The notes below the pieces were generated by a model that was given only the letters and a program-made list of their open reading frames with translations, was not told the DNA's origin and did no database searches. The position numbers and the translations under genes were made by a program. From positions 1 to 64,000 of the forward strand of contig NZ_JAFKOJ010000012.1 of the NCBI RefSeq assembly GCF_017303275.1: a stretch of DNA of 64,000 nucleotides, in the 5' to 3' direction. Of this stretch, positions 42,005 through 49,922 are shown one piece after another (within the stretch, counting starts at the first letter, position 1; each line of letters starts with the position of its first letter). This stretch comes from Bacillus sp. NTK034 (lineage in GTDB: Bacteria > Bacillota > Bacilli > Bacillales > Cytobacillaceae).

Positions 42005-42285
42005 CTTTCTGCATTAGTTTTCTTCGTCCCTTTTCACTTCTTCTGGGGCACTACTCATTCTTATTAGATCACTTCACTCCCGCTTGCCTCTTCTCAAAGG
42101 CACTATTCATCCTTTATCAGTTCCCCTCACTCCCGCTTATCTCTCCCCAAAGGCCCTATTCATCCTTATTAGTTCCCTTCACTCCTCATACCTCTCCTCA
42201 AAGACGCTATTCTCCCTCATTAGCTCCCTTCGTTCATTTCATACTCTTCCCGCAGACACTAATCCTCAATAGCATCTCGTGCCAT
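42005..42285. repeat. degenerate 51-53-bp tandem array
   Basis: The anchor CTATTCAT(C) recurs at 42051, 42103, 42156, 42207 and 42259, giving spacings of 52, 53, 51 and 52 bp. Each unit holds ATTAGTTCCCTTCACTCC and CTCAAAGG blocks; an eroded unit precedes. No open frame uses it consistently. Confidence 0.75.
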
Positions 42286-42309
42286 TTTCACTTCGTAACT
42301 CAGCTCCAT

Positions 42310-42349
42310 AAAAAAACACCCGGCCATTTTTACTCCCAGGCCGGGTGTA
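42310..42349 (-). terminator. terminator of the second FbpB-like gene
   Basis: Minus strand ACACCCGGCC and GGCCGGGTGTTTTTT. Confidence 0.88.
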
Positions 42350-42354
42350 CTCTC

Positions 42355-42480
42355 TTACTGTGCTTTTGCATATTTATCGTCTATTTTCTTTTCAATTTTT
42401 TCAAGCTCCCGGCTATCTTTTAAAAGCTCCTCTTTATTTGCCTTAATCATTTCAAGCATTGATAATTTTTTCTTTTTCAT
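42355..42480 (-). CDS. FbpB-family small basic protein, second copy
   Basis: 41 residues, MKKKKLSMLEMIKANKEELL continuing KDSRELEKIEKKIDDKYAKAQ. It aligns along its length with the micro-gene at 37579-37704 (LxxxIK.NKEELL.D, L.KIEK..D.KY.K). GGTGAG lies upstream of the ATG and a perfect terminator follows. It stands alone downstream of purU on the same strand, with no visible Fur box or riboswitch of its own. Function by family: a basic chaperone-like partner for regulatory RNA; unproven here. Confidence 0.78.
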   Translation of the reverse strand: MKKKKLSMLEMIKANKEELLKDSRELEKIEKKIDDKYAKAQ

Positions 42481-42539
42481 TTCTGCTCACCTTCTCTCAT
42501 GATGTCTGTAATCTCCTGGATGCTGGATCTATTTTTTTT

Positions 42540-42562
42540 GACAGTGCATGGTGTCTGTCACC
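42540..42562. repeat. REP-like GACAG segment at the purU 3' end
   Basis: GACAGTGCATGGTGTCTGTCACC reaches into the purU stop. A related GGTGACAGTGTCC text lies at 49879. Confidence 0.3.
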
Positions 42563-43428
42563 TAAAATACAATCGTCTTATTTCCATGCACAATGACTTT
42601 GTCTTCCACATGCCAGGCGACCGCCTGAGCGAGGACCTGTCTTTCCACATGCCGTCCTGCAATTTTGAGATCCTGTGCAGTGTGTCGGTGGTTAACCCGC
42701 TGGACATCCTGCTCAATGATCGGGCCTTCATCCAAATCATTCGTTACATAATGAGCTGTTGCCCCAATCAGCTTGACTCCGCGGTTAAACGCCCGTGCAT
42801 AAGGATTGGCTCCCACGAAGGCTGGCAGAAAGCTATGATGGATATTGATAATCCTGTTTGGATATTTGGAAATAAAGCTGGGCGAAAGGATCTGCATATA
42901 TCTTGCCAGTACAATGAAATCTACTTTTCCATCCAGCAGCTCCACCGTCTTTTGCTCGGCTTCAGCTTTAGTGTCAGGCGTAATCGGAACATGATGATAA
43001 GGTATTCCGAAACCCTCCACCACTTCCCTCATGTCGGGATGATTACTGATCACCAAGGGAATATCCACTTCAAGCTCCTTCGATTTCCAGCGCCATAGCA
43101 GCTCCAGCAGACAGTGATCCATCTTAGAAACAAATATGGCCATCCGCTTGCGCTCGCCTTTGCCGCTTAGCTTCCACTCCATTGAATATTCACTGGCCAT
43201 TTCAGGCAGATCCTCTTTCAGTTTTGAAAAGGACTCATCAAAATGGTTCATATCGAATTCAATCCTCATAAAGAAGATGCCTGCCAGCGGATCGGTTGTG
43301 TGCTGGTCAAAATGGACAATGTTAGCCTTATGCTCCAGCAGGAAATTGGAGACTGTGGAGATAATGCCAGGCCTCTCAGGACAGGATATCAGCAATGTCG
43401 CCCTGTTTGCATTGATATTTGTATTCAT
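42562..43428 (-). CDS. purU: formyltetrahydrofolate deformylase
   Basis: 288 residues. An N-terminal ACT domain (TLLISCPERPGIISTVSNFL, residues 8-80) is followed by the formyl-transferase-like catalytic domain with ARYMQILSPSF, INIHHSFLPAFVGANPY (catalytic His) and GATAHYVTNDLDEGPIIEQD. It hydrolyses 10-formyl-THF to formate and THF. The ATG at 43428 has GGAGG 7 nt upstream; the longer frame lacks a site. A tandem glycine riboswitch with a terminator controls it. In E. coli PurU balances the glycine/folate pools. Confidence 0.96.
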   Translation of the reverse strand: MNTNINANRATLLISCPERPGIISTVSNFLLEHKANIVHFDQHTTDPLAGIFFMRIEFDMNHFDESFSKLKEDLPEMASEYSMEWKLSGKGERKRMAIFVSKMDHCLLELLWRWKSKELEVDIPLVISNHPDMREVVEGFGIPYHHVPITPDTKAEAEQKTVELLDGKVDFIVLARYMQILSPSFISKYPNRIINIHHSFLPAFVGANPYARAFNRGVKLIGATAHYVTNDLDEGPIIEQDVQRVNHRHTAQDLKIAGRHVERQVLAQAVAWHVEDKVIVHGNKTIVF

Positions 43429-43470
43429 ATAGATTCCTCCATCTGCTTTTCCCGAAGCTGCCATCCATAT

Positions 43471-43520
43471 AAAAAGGACAGAAAAAGGCGGCTTCTTTAT
43501 CCCCCTTCCCTGTCCTTTTA
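43471..43520 (-). terminator. expression-platform terminator of the glycine riboswitch
   Basis: Minus strand AAAAGGACAG (overlapping the aptamer 3' edge) pairs with CTGTCCTTTTT across a 28-nt inner hairpin region. Competition with the aptamer suggests an ON switch with glycine. Confidence 0.75.
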
Positions 43521-43666
43521 CCTGAGAGTTTAACCCCTTTGGTGTCGCAGGATTCCTGCGCGCTCTCCAGAGATGCGTCTGACTGCGGTCTGTCTACCTG
43601 AGAGATTGGCTTCAAGGGTATTTTTGAAGCTTGCTCCTTCGGTGGCTACTGAATGCTCTCTCCCGC
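43508..43666 (-). promoter_or_regulatory. tandem glycine riboswitch (gcvT class)
   Basis: Aptamer 1 (43665-43592) reads GGGAGAGAGC, CCACCGAAGGAGCAA and AATCTCTCAGGTA; aptamer 2 (43572-43512) reads CTCTGGAGAG, CACCAAAGGGG and AACTCTCAGGTAAAAGGACAG. Both have the conserved G-rich and CTCTCAGGTA blocks in tandem, upstream of purU. Confidence 0.93.
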
Positions 43667-43828
43667 AGCCGTCATTCGCTCAATATTTTTGTTATTTTCA
43701 GAATAATACATTATTTGCACTATGTCAATCGAACTGCGTTTCTTTCACAAAATTGCCACAATTAAAGCCAATTATGATTCTTTCAATGCCGATTTATAAT
43801 TTGGTCTTGAATAAATGGCAGAAAAAAC

Positions 43829-43860
43829 AAAAAAAGCTTGAAGACAAAGTCTCCAAGCCG
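43829..43860 (-). terminator. terminator of the Bmr-like transporter
   Basis: Minus strand GCTTGGAGAC and GTCTTCAAGC with a 3-nt loop, then TTTTTTT. Confidence 0.9.
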
Positions 43861-43863
43861 TTT

Positions 43864-45051
43864 CTATACAGCCGCTTTCGGTTTCGGCTCCTTTTTCTGC
43901 CAGGCAATCGTGATAAACAATGTAACGATCAATAAGGCCAGACCGAGAACAAACGGATAAGTTATCCGGACATCGTAGAGTACACCTGCAATCGTCGGCC
44001 CAAGCACGTTTCCAATACTCATATAAGCATTGTTCATACCCATCGCAAATCCCTGCTCATTGCCGGCCATTTTTGAGATTAGCGTGGTTAAAACGGGACG
44101 CAGGATGGAAGTAGCAAGGAAAATGATCAGTGAAATAACGAAGAAAAGCGCATAGCTGCCTGCAAACAGTGAGACAAGGAATCCTGACGCTGCAACAGCT
44201 AAAAAGATATTCAATACCTTGCCTTCTCCGAATTTATTAACCACCCGATCGACTACAAATAACTGAACAATAACACTAATGACCCCCGTTGAAGTCACCA
44301 TAATGGCAATTTCCTGTGGAGTAGCAGCAAACTCATTATCAAGGTACAGCCCCAGCACAGATTCATACGCCATTAGCCCAAAGCTCATCACCAATGTAAT
44401 AACAAGCGGAATAAAATATGGCTTCTTAACAGACATTGCCAGCTTCTTGACCATCGGTTCCTCTTCAGGCATCTCTCCTGGCACCGTCTGCAATGTGCTG
44501 CTTTCTTCGAGGAGCACAATTGAAAAAATAACAGCCACTAGAGATACAAGCGCTGAAATCAGAAATGGCATTTTCAAGCCGAAGTCTGCCAAAAATCCGC
44601 CAATTCCAGGCCCAACCACAATTCCAAGTGACATCGCAGCTGAGACAAGGCCATTCCCCTTTGCACGCTGCTCCATGGTAGTAATATCAGCAATGTAAGC
44701 AAAAATAGCTGGAATCAGCAAGGCTGCCCCTATGCCTCCAATGACACGTGAAAAGTAAAGCAGCCAAATGGAATCTACTGCATAAAAGACAACCATGGAT
44801 AGTGTCAAACCAGCTAACCCGTAAATAATCATCTTTCTGCGGCCATACTGGTCAGCCCATTTTCCAGCAATGGGAGAAAAAATCAGCTGGGCACCCGCGA
44901 AAATGGCAATCATCAGGCCTGCTGCCGTTCCCCCCTGATTAATGGATTCCAAATAAGCCGGCAAAATCGGAATAATAATCCCAAAGCTTCCAATCGCAAT
45001 AAACATATTGATCATCAATATGATCATCTTTTTCTTTTGATCCCCAGACAT
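43864..45051 (-). CDS. Bmr/Blt/NorA-type multidrug MFS exporter
   Basis: 395 residues, twelve helices. Motif A is SPIAGKWADQYGRRKMI and motif C GIVVGPGIGGFLADFG, with the drug/H+ antiporter signature. Matches to Bmr/Blt of B. subtilis run through FIADITT-like text IADITTMEQRAKGNGLVSAAMS, KMAGNEQGFAMGMNNAYMSIGNVLGPTIAG and AWQKKEPK. It exports cationic drugs. An ATGTGAAAAATTTACAT near-palindrome lies just upstream and may be an operator. Confidence 0.92.
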   Translation of the reverse strand: MSGDQKKKMIILMINMFIAIGSFGIIIPILPAYLESINQGGTAAGLMIAIFAGAQLIFSPIAGKWADQYGRRKMIIYGLAGLTLSMVVFYAVDSIWLLYFSRVIGGIGAALLIPAIFAYIADITTMEQRAKGNGLVSAAMSLGIVVGPGIGGFLADFGLKMPFLISALVSLVAVIFSIVLLEESSTLQTVPGEMPEEEPMVKKLAMSVKKPYFIPLVITLVMSFGLMAYESVLGLYLDNEFAATPQEIAIMVTSTGVISVIVQLFVVDRVVNKFGEGKVLNIFLAVAASGFLVSLFAGSYALFFVISLIIFLATSILRPVLTTLISKMAGNEQGFAMGMNNAYMSIGNVLGPTIAGVLYDVRITYPFVLGLALLIVTLFITIAWQKKEPKPKAAV

Positions 45052-45072
45052 AGCGGATACCCCTCCTTCTAT

Positions 45073-45089
45073 ATGTGAAAAATTTACAT
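45073..45089. promoter_or_regulatory. near-palindrome upstream of the Bmr-like gene
   Basis: ATGTGAAAAATTTACAT, a near-perfect 8-1-8 inverted repeat related to the two TGTGAAA palindromes elsewhere in the window. Confidence 0.35.
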
Positions 45090-45147
45090 TATTTTTTTCG
45101 GCACGCTAAATAGCTTATAATGAGACAGGCTGCTTTGTCAAAGGAAA

Positions 45148-45184
45148 AATAAGAGAAGCTCCAGCATGTGCTGAAGCCTCTTAT
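45148..45184 (-). terminator. terminator of the secreted 210-aa gene
   Basis: AAGAGAAGCTCCAGCA and TGCTGAAGCCTCTT arms. Confidence 0.7.
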
Positions 45185-45192
45185 ATTCACCC

Positions 45193-45825
45193 TTAGAATT
45201 TGTCCGGGAATTGCTTCACAACTGCATTTGAAATGGCATCTGCCATCATGATAATATGTGTCACACCGTCATCAATAGAAACAATTCTGGCATCCCAATC
45301 CTTAACAAGGCTCGCTGTTAAATCATCCGTCACTAATTCGAGATACGTGTACAGCAACTTTTTAACATCTTCATTTTTCAGATTAGGATTGGCATTGCTT
45401 ATAAAAGCAGCCATATCATCGGCATTGCGATGCCATTCTTTGTTCAGCTGATTCACTTTGGCGCCTTGCCCGCTCTTGGCAGCTTCCACAATATCTCCTG
45501 CAATAACTATATGCTCCTTAAGCAGTTCTGTAAGCTTATTTCCTGCAGCATCTCCATAATAGGGCTTTATCGAATTGCCGATATCCTCCTGGTTTTTCAA
45601 GAGCCTTGCCAGAACCTGTTTCTGATCCTCCGCCCCGGCTGTTGTAGCACTTGTAATATAATTGCTTGTCCATAATACATGGTCGATCCATAATCTGCGG
45701 AATTCATTTTCAAACTTAACCTCTGATTGTGTGATACACGGTTTCTGTGCAGCTGCATTGCCTGGAGCTGCCAGCATATTCAGCGGAATCATCAGCATTA
45801 TTCCCAGTATCAGTAATTTCTTCAT
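45193..45825 (-). CDS. secreted helical-bundle protein, uncharacterised
   Basis: 210 residues. A cleavable signal peptide ends GNAAAQ (about residue 26). The mature part is all helix and carries recurring polar-aromatic motifs: LWIDHVLWTSNYI, IGNSIKPYYGDAAGNKLTELLKEHIVIAG, WHRNADDMAAFI and VTHIIMMADAI. Paired His, Asp and Glu residues in separate helices could bind a metal, though no classic ligand set is obvious. It resembles anonymous Bacillus secreted proteins of the same length. Good site AAGGAGAAAAGGAT before the ATG. Confidence 0.75.
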   Translation of the reverse strand: MKKLLILGIMLMIPLNMLAAPGNAAAQKPCITQSEVKFENEFRRLWIDHVLWTSNYITSATTAGAEDQKQVLARLLKNQEDIGNSIKPYYGDAAGNKLTELLKEHIVIAGDIVEAAKSGQGAKVNQLNKEWHRNADDMAAFISNANPNLKNEDVKKLLYTYLELVTDDLTASLVKDWDARIVSIDDGVTHIIMMADAISNAVVKQFPDKF

Positions 45826-45929
45826 ATCCTTTTCTCCTTCCAGATTGAAAAAGTTTCCTTCTTATTTTGATTATCTTAAGATTTTTCATTCCAAAAAAAT
45901 AAAGCTCGAGGCTAGTGCCCCAAGCTTTT

Positions 45930-45949
45930 TCAATCAAACGTTTGATTTA
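45930..45949. repeat. dispersed 20-bp palindrome, copy 7
   Basis: TCAATCAAACGTTTGATTTA; one end degenerate, 17 bp from the 20-bp tandem array. Confidence 0.85.
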
Positions 45950-45966
45950 TTTGCATATAAAGCCTA

Positions 45967-46106
45967 TTTACTTTCAGATAAATCATTTTACTTTCGTTTA
46001 AACAGATTTACTTTCGGATAAATCATTTTACTTTCATATAAACAGCTTTACTTTCGGATAAATCATTTTACTTTCATATAAACAGATTTACTTTAGGATA
46101 ATGATC
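45967..46106. repeat. seven-unit 20-bp tandem array
   Basis: TTTACTTT begins at 45967, 45987, 46007, 46027, 46047, 46067 and 46087: seven units of exactly 20 bp. Two types alternate, TTTACTTTCGGATAAATCAT and TTTACTTTCATATAAACAGM, giving a 40-bp super-repeat. The last unit reaches the aspartokinase stop codon. Confidence 0.92.
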
Positions 46107-47469
46107 ACACAGCTGCCACCGCAGCAAAAAACTCATTATAAAGCGCCTGTACCGCGCGTTTTTCATCCACTGCCTGTACGCCAAACATCATGCTCACTTC
46201 AGATGAGCCCTGATTGATCATTTCCATATTGACTTTCGCTTTAGCGAGGGCTTTGGAGGCGCGGGCCATTGTTCCGATGTTTTGGCGCATCCCCTCACCA
46301 ACTACCATGATAAGCGACAGGCTGTGCTGGATTTTCACCTCATCCGCGTGAAGTTCACGTTGAATACGTCTCAGAATCTCTTCCTCCATACCATCAGTAA
46401 ATTGGTTTTCCCGAAGAATAATGGAGATGTCATCAATTCCTGACGGCGTATGCTCATAGCTGAGGCCATACTCTTCCAAAATGGTCAGCAGCTTCCTCCC
46501 GAAGCCTACTTCCCTGTTCATTAAGTATTTGCCGACGTATATGCTGCAGAATCCCTGATCACTGGCAATCCCGATCACAGGTCCGTTTGTGTTAGCGCGC
46601 TTGTTCACAATCCTGGTGCCAGGAGCAGATGGATTATTCGTATTTTTAATCTGCACAGGAATACCAGCCCTGAATGCCGGCACAAGTGCTTCATCATGCA
46701 GGACGGTAAAACCTGCATAGGAGAGCTCCCGCATTTCGCGGTATGTCAATTCTTTGATTTCTTTAGGACTTTCCACAATAAATGGATTTACCGAAAATAC
46801 AGCATCCACATCTGTAAAGTTTTCATACAAGTCCGCTTTGGCTGCCCCAGCCAAAATGGAACCTGTTACATCCGATCCGCTTCTTGAAAATGTGAACACC
46901 TGCCCTTCCCTGCTATATCCAAAGAAACCTGGAAAAATGATAATCCCGTCCTGTTCCCTTAAGGAATATAGATTCTCATATGCCTCAGGAAGAACCTGTG
47001 CATTTCCGGGCTCAGGGCTTACAAGCAATCCCGCTTCATTCGGGTTCACATACCTTGCTTCTACTCCCTGCTGCTGAAAATATGCTGCAACAAGCTTAGC
47101 GTTATTATCCTCGCCGCTCGCCTTAATCAGATCCATAAAAACTTCAGGATCATCTGTATCGCTGGAGAGCCTTGTAAAAAGATCCTCCCTAATTATATCT
47201 TTAATTTTTGGATCAAGCTCCAATTCATCAGCTATTTGGCCATACCGATCCAATACAGCTTCAGCCAAATCATCAGCTGCCTCCCCCTGATTCCGTTTTT
47301 CTGCACATGCGATTAATAAATCAGTAACCTTATTGTCTGCTGAAAATCGCTTACCAGGAGCCGAGACGACTATTATCTTCCGCTCTGGATCTGCATTTAC
47401 AATATTGAAAACCTTCTCGATTTGCTTTCCGGATGCTAAAGAAGATCCTCCGAACTTCACGACTTTCAT
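46105..47469 (-). CDS. aspartate kinase, monofunctional class III (YclM/ThrD-like)
   Basis: 454 residues. KFGGSSLASG opens the amino acid kinase domain, with GEDNNAK, FSRSGSDVTGSILAGAAKADLYENFTDVDAVF, and two C-terminal ACT domains (about 300-450, SIYVGKYLMNREVGFGRKLL and SLIMVVGEGMRQNIGTMARA). It makes 4-phospho-L-aspartate for lysine, threonine and methionine. Length equals B. subtilis aspartokinase III (YclM). No lysine riboswitch or T-box is visible upstream; a terminal 20-bp array overlaps the stop. Confidence 0.95.
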   Translation of the reverse strand: MKVVKFGGSSLASGKQIEKVFNIVNADPERKIIVVSAPGKRFSADNKVTDLLIACAEKRNQGEAADDLAEAVLDRYGQIADELELDPKIKDIIREDLFTRLSSDTDDPEVFMDLIKASGEDNNAKLVAAYFQQQGVEARYVNPNEAGLLVSPEPGNAQVLPEAYENLYSLREQDGIIIFPGFFGYSREGQVFTFSRSGSDVTGSILAGAAKADLYENFTDVDAVFSVNPFIVESPKEIKELTYREMRELSYAGFTVLHDEALVPAFRAGIPVQIKNTNNPSAPGTRIVNKRANTNGPVIGIASDQGFCSIYVGKYLMNREVGFGRKLLTILEEYGLSYEHTPSGIDDISIILRENQFTDGMEEEILRRIQRELHADEVKIQHSLSLIMVVGEGMRQNIGTMARASKALAKAKVNMEMINQGSSEVSMMFGVQAVDEKRAVQALYNEFFAAVAAV

Positions 47470-47655
47470 TCTGACATCTCCTAATCTCTGAAAATTTAAT
47501 CTTTATTTTACTCTTATCCGCAAAGAAATCAAGAGAAAATTCTATCTGAAAAACACAGATGTTCACCATAAAAATACACAAAGGTATGTAGATATATTAA
47601 ATATGATTAATTAGCGTGATTATATCGCTTAATATTATTATTTTAGAAAAATAAA

Positions 47656-47669
47656 AGAAAACGCTTACA
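47656..47669. promoter_or_regulatory. possible CcpA cre site
   Basis: AGAAAACGCTTACA resembles TGAAAACGCTTTCA. It lies in the 348-nt spacer between the divergent aspartokinase and rsbY genes; no other strong signal besides the sigma-B promoter was seen there. Confidence 0.35.
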
Positions 47670-47732
47670 ATATATAGTTTATTTTATGCCGTTATGCTGA
47701 ATTGCCTAAAGCAAAAAACTATTAATATTATG

Positions 47733-47758
47733 GTTTTTCCCATTCCAAAACGGGGTAT
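47733..47758 (+). promoter_or_regulatory. sigma-B promoter of rsbY
   Basis: GTTTTT (47733-47738), 14 nt, GGGTAT (47753-47758). The -10 is perfect and the spacing typical; about 60 nt upstream of the ATG. Confidence 0.85.
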
Positions 47759-47817
47759 ATGTTAAGGATATTTATATAAAGAATTCAATCGTAAAAACAC
47801 GGGAAGGGAAAAAGTCT

Positions 47818-48960
47818 ATGGGAATCCTAGTTGTGGACGATAATCAAGCCAATTTGTTTGTCATTCAGCATATATTAAAACGCGCCGGATATAAAGACCA
47901 TTTAACGTTTTCTTCTGCAAAGGATATGTTTCAGCATCTTCAGGGATATTCACCTTTCTCAGCTGATATAAAAGCAGACATTATCTTAATGGATATTATG
48001 ATGCCGGAGATGGATGGAATTGAAGCATGCCGGCGGCTTCAGCAGATTCCGCATTTAAAGGATATTCCGGTGATTTTTGTAACTGCATTGGAAGATTCAA
48101 ATAAAGTAGCTGAGGCACTAGATGCGGGCGGAACTGATTATGTTATGAAGCCCATAAATAAAACGGAACTGCTTGCCCGGATTCGTGCTGCTTTAAGACT
48201 TAAATATGAAAAGGACTGGCATAAGGAGCAGGAAAATAAAATCAAGAATGAATTGGATTTATCCATGCAGGTTCAGACCAGCATGCTGAGTGAGCCGATT
48301 TATCATGAACATACACTGTTAAAGGCTTCCTACCTGCCGGCCAACAAACTTGCAGGGGATATGTATTACTGGCACCAAATAGATGAACACCGCTTTGCTG
48401 CCATCCAGCTGGATATGATGGGCCACGGAATTTCAGCATCCCTTGTATGCATGTTTATCTCTTCTGTACTAAGGGATGCTATCAGAACATGCAGCGATCC
48501 TGAATACGTCATGAAGGAACTAAATCGGTGGATGAACTCCCTTAATCAGCGCAATCAGCGGATTCCATATTATTTTACAGCCATTTATCTCGTCCTTAAT
48601 AAAAAAGACAAAACCGTCGAGTATGTAAATGCCGGACATCCAACCGGATATGCACTCACAGATAAAAAGGAAATGGTCAGTTTAACCAGCAATATGTGTG
48701 CAGTAGGCTTTTTTGAAGATATTACGATCCAAAAAGAAACAATTCCCTATATAGACTCCATCCAGCTGCTCCTGTTTACGGACGGAGTAGAAGAAGCAGT
48801 GGAACAGAATAATCTTAACCCTTGTGAATATCTTCAGCGCTTCGCATCCTTCCATTGGAATGCAGCCCGAACAGCAGAACCAATAGATATGATTTTGACT
48901 AAAGAGCAGCAGGCAAGCGCCGATGATGATATGTGTGTTGTTCTGGTTCAGGCAAATTAG
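47818..48960 (+). CDS. rsbY: response regulator with PP2C phosphatase output (RsbY type)
   Basis: 380 residues. A REC domain (1-125) has LVVDDNQAN, phospho-acceptor Asp59 (ILMDIMMPEMDG), TALED and MKPINK. A coiled linker (PP2C-entry QVQTSML) leads to a SpoIIE/RsbU-type phosphatase domain (about 165-378) with KLAGDMYYW, LDMMGHGISASLV, LFTDGVEE and SADDDMCVV carrying the metal Asp residues. In B. cereus the equivalent RsbY is activated by RsbK phosphorylation and dephosphorylates RsbV to release sigma-B. It is convergent with the rsbM-rsbK genes. A perfect sigma-B promoter upstream implies positive feedback. Confidence 0.9.
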   Translation: MGILVVDDNQANLFVIQHILKRAGYKDHLTFSSAKDMFQHLQGYSPFSADIKADIILMDIMMPEMDGIEACRRLQQIPHLKDIPVIFVTALEDSNKVAEALDAGGTDYVMKPINKTELLARIRAALRLKYEKDWHKEQENKIKNELDLSMQVQTSMLSEPIYHEHTLLKASYLPANKLAGDMYYWHQIDEHRFAAIQLDMMGHGISASLVCMFISSVLRDAIRTCSDPEYVMKELNRWMNSLNQRNQRIPYYFTAIYLVLNKKDKTVEYVNAGHPTGYALTDKKEMVSLTSNMCAVGFFEDITIQKETIPYIDSIQLLLFTDGVEEAVEQNNLNPCEYLQRFASFHWNAARTAEPIDMILTKEQQASADDDMCVVLVQAN

Positions 48961-48976
48961 TTACATAATATTTTTG

Positions 48977-49026
48977 CAAAAAAACAGAGTGCAGTCCCTC
49001 AAATAGGGCCCGCACTCTGTTTTTCT
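48977..49026. terminator. bidirectional terminator between rsbY and rsbM
   Basis: AAAACAGAGTGC and GCACTCTGTTTTT form a long stem with an inner CCCTC-ATAGGG hairpin. Confidence 0.88.
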
Positions 49027-49841
49027 TATGCTTGAGCGGTCTTCCTGAAAATCTTTTCCTGCAGGTTGATTTCTTCAAATACGGGCACTTCCATCCTCAG
49101 CGCTTCCTTGCTTCCAAGTCCCAGAAAACCTCCCCTGCTAAGGCTTTCATTGAAAAGATTAAAAACATGGCTTTGCAGATCAGTGTTAAAATAAATCATG
49201 ACATTGCGGCATATAATCACATGAAATTCATTAAAAGAACCATCGGTCACCAGATTATGCTGTGCAAAAACCATTCTATCAAGCAGGGATGAATTCAAAT
49301 AAGCTGCTTCACAATCGGTAGTGTAGTATTCAGAAAATGATTTTTTTCCGCCTGCCATAATGTAATTCTTTGTGTAGAGCTGCATTTTTTGCAGAGGGAT
49401 CATTCCGCTCTCAGCCTTTTTCAGCACCTTTTCATTGATGTCTGTGGCATAAATTTTAGTTCGTTCCCCCAGACCTTCCTCCTCCATCAAAATAGACATG
49501 GAATAGGCTTCCTCTCCAGTCGAACAGCCTGCATGCCAAATTCTGATCTCAGGCAATTCTCTGAGCATCGGGACAGCCTCATTTCGAAAAGCTTTAAAAA
49601 ACGAAGGGTCCCGGAACATTTCGGTAACATTAATTGAAAAATCGCTCAGGACCTTTTGCAGATATCCATCTTCATGTATAACCTTCTCTGTGAGGCTTGT
49701 TATGCTGGGCAGCCGATCCCTGCTAATGCGATTTTGTATCCTCCTCGCAATAGAAGAGCGCATATATTGCCGGAAATCATACCCGGATAAACCGTAAATG
49801 GCCTTTAAAAGTAAATCTATCTCTAATTCTTCCTTTTTCAA
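49026..49841 (-). CDS. rsbM: CheR-type methyltransferase (RsbM type)
   Basis: 271 residues. A CheR N-terminal helical domain (LLLKAIYGLSGYDFRQYMRSSIARRI) precedes the SAM fold, with the SAM motif IRIWHAGCSTGEEAYSMSI, IYATDINEKVLKKAE and VIICRNVMIYF. No chemotaxis genes are near. It directly follows the hybrid kinase, as RsbM follows RsbK in B. cereus, where it methylates the kinase and dampens its activity. The TTG start at 49841 has GAGGA about 10 nt upstream. Between the stop of rsbK and this start are 81 nt with a REP-like segment. Confidence 0.88.
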   Translation of the reverse strand: MKKEELEIDLLLKAIYGLSGYDFRQYMRSSIARRIQNRISRDRLPSITSLTEKVIHEDGYLQKVLSDFSINVTEMFRDPSFFKAFRNEAVPMLRELPEIRIWHAGCSTGEEAYSMSILMEEEGLGERTKIYATDINEKVLKKAESGMIPLQKMQLYTKNYIMAGGKKSFSEYYTTDCEAAYLNSSLLDRMVFAQHNLVTDGSFNEFHVIICRNVMIYFNTDLQSHVFNLFNESLSRGGFLGLGSKEALRMEVPVFEEINLQEKIFRKTAQA

Positions 49842-49878
49842 TTCTATCCATTCCTCAACTTTCGAGAATAAAATTATG

Positions 49879-49918
49879 GTGACAGTGTCCGTATGTCAGG
49901 ACTGGTGCCCCCCGGGTT
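49879..49918. repeat. REP-like segment between rsbK and rsbM
   Basis: GGTGACAGTGTCCGTATGTC then AGGACTGGTGCCCCCCGGG, of a type often scattered in Bacillus intergenic DNA. No strong hairpin is obvious. Confidence 0.3.
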
Positions 49919-49922
49919 CCTT

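Noticed and set aside
45967-46106. The regular 20-bp units looked like a CRISPR array
   Set aside because: Units are contiguous without unique spacers, the unit is too short, and no cas genes are present.
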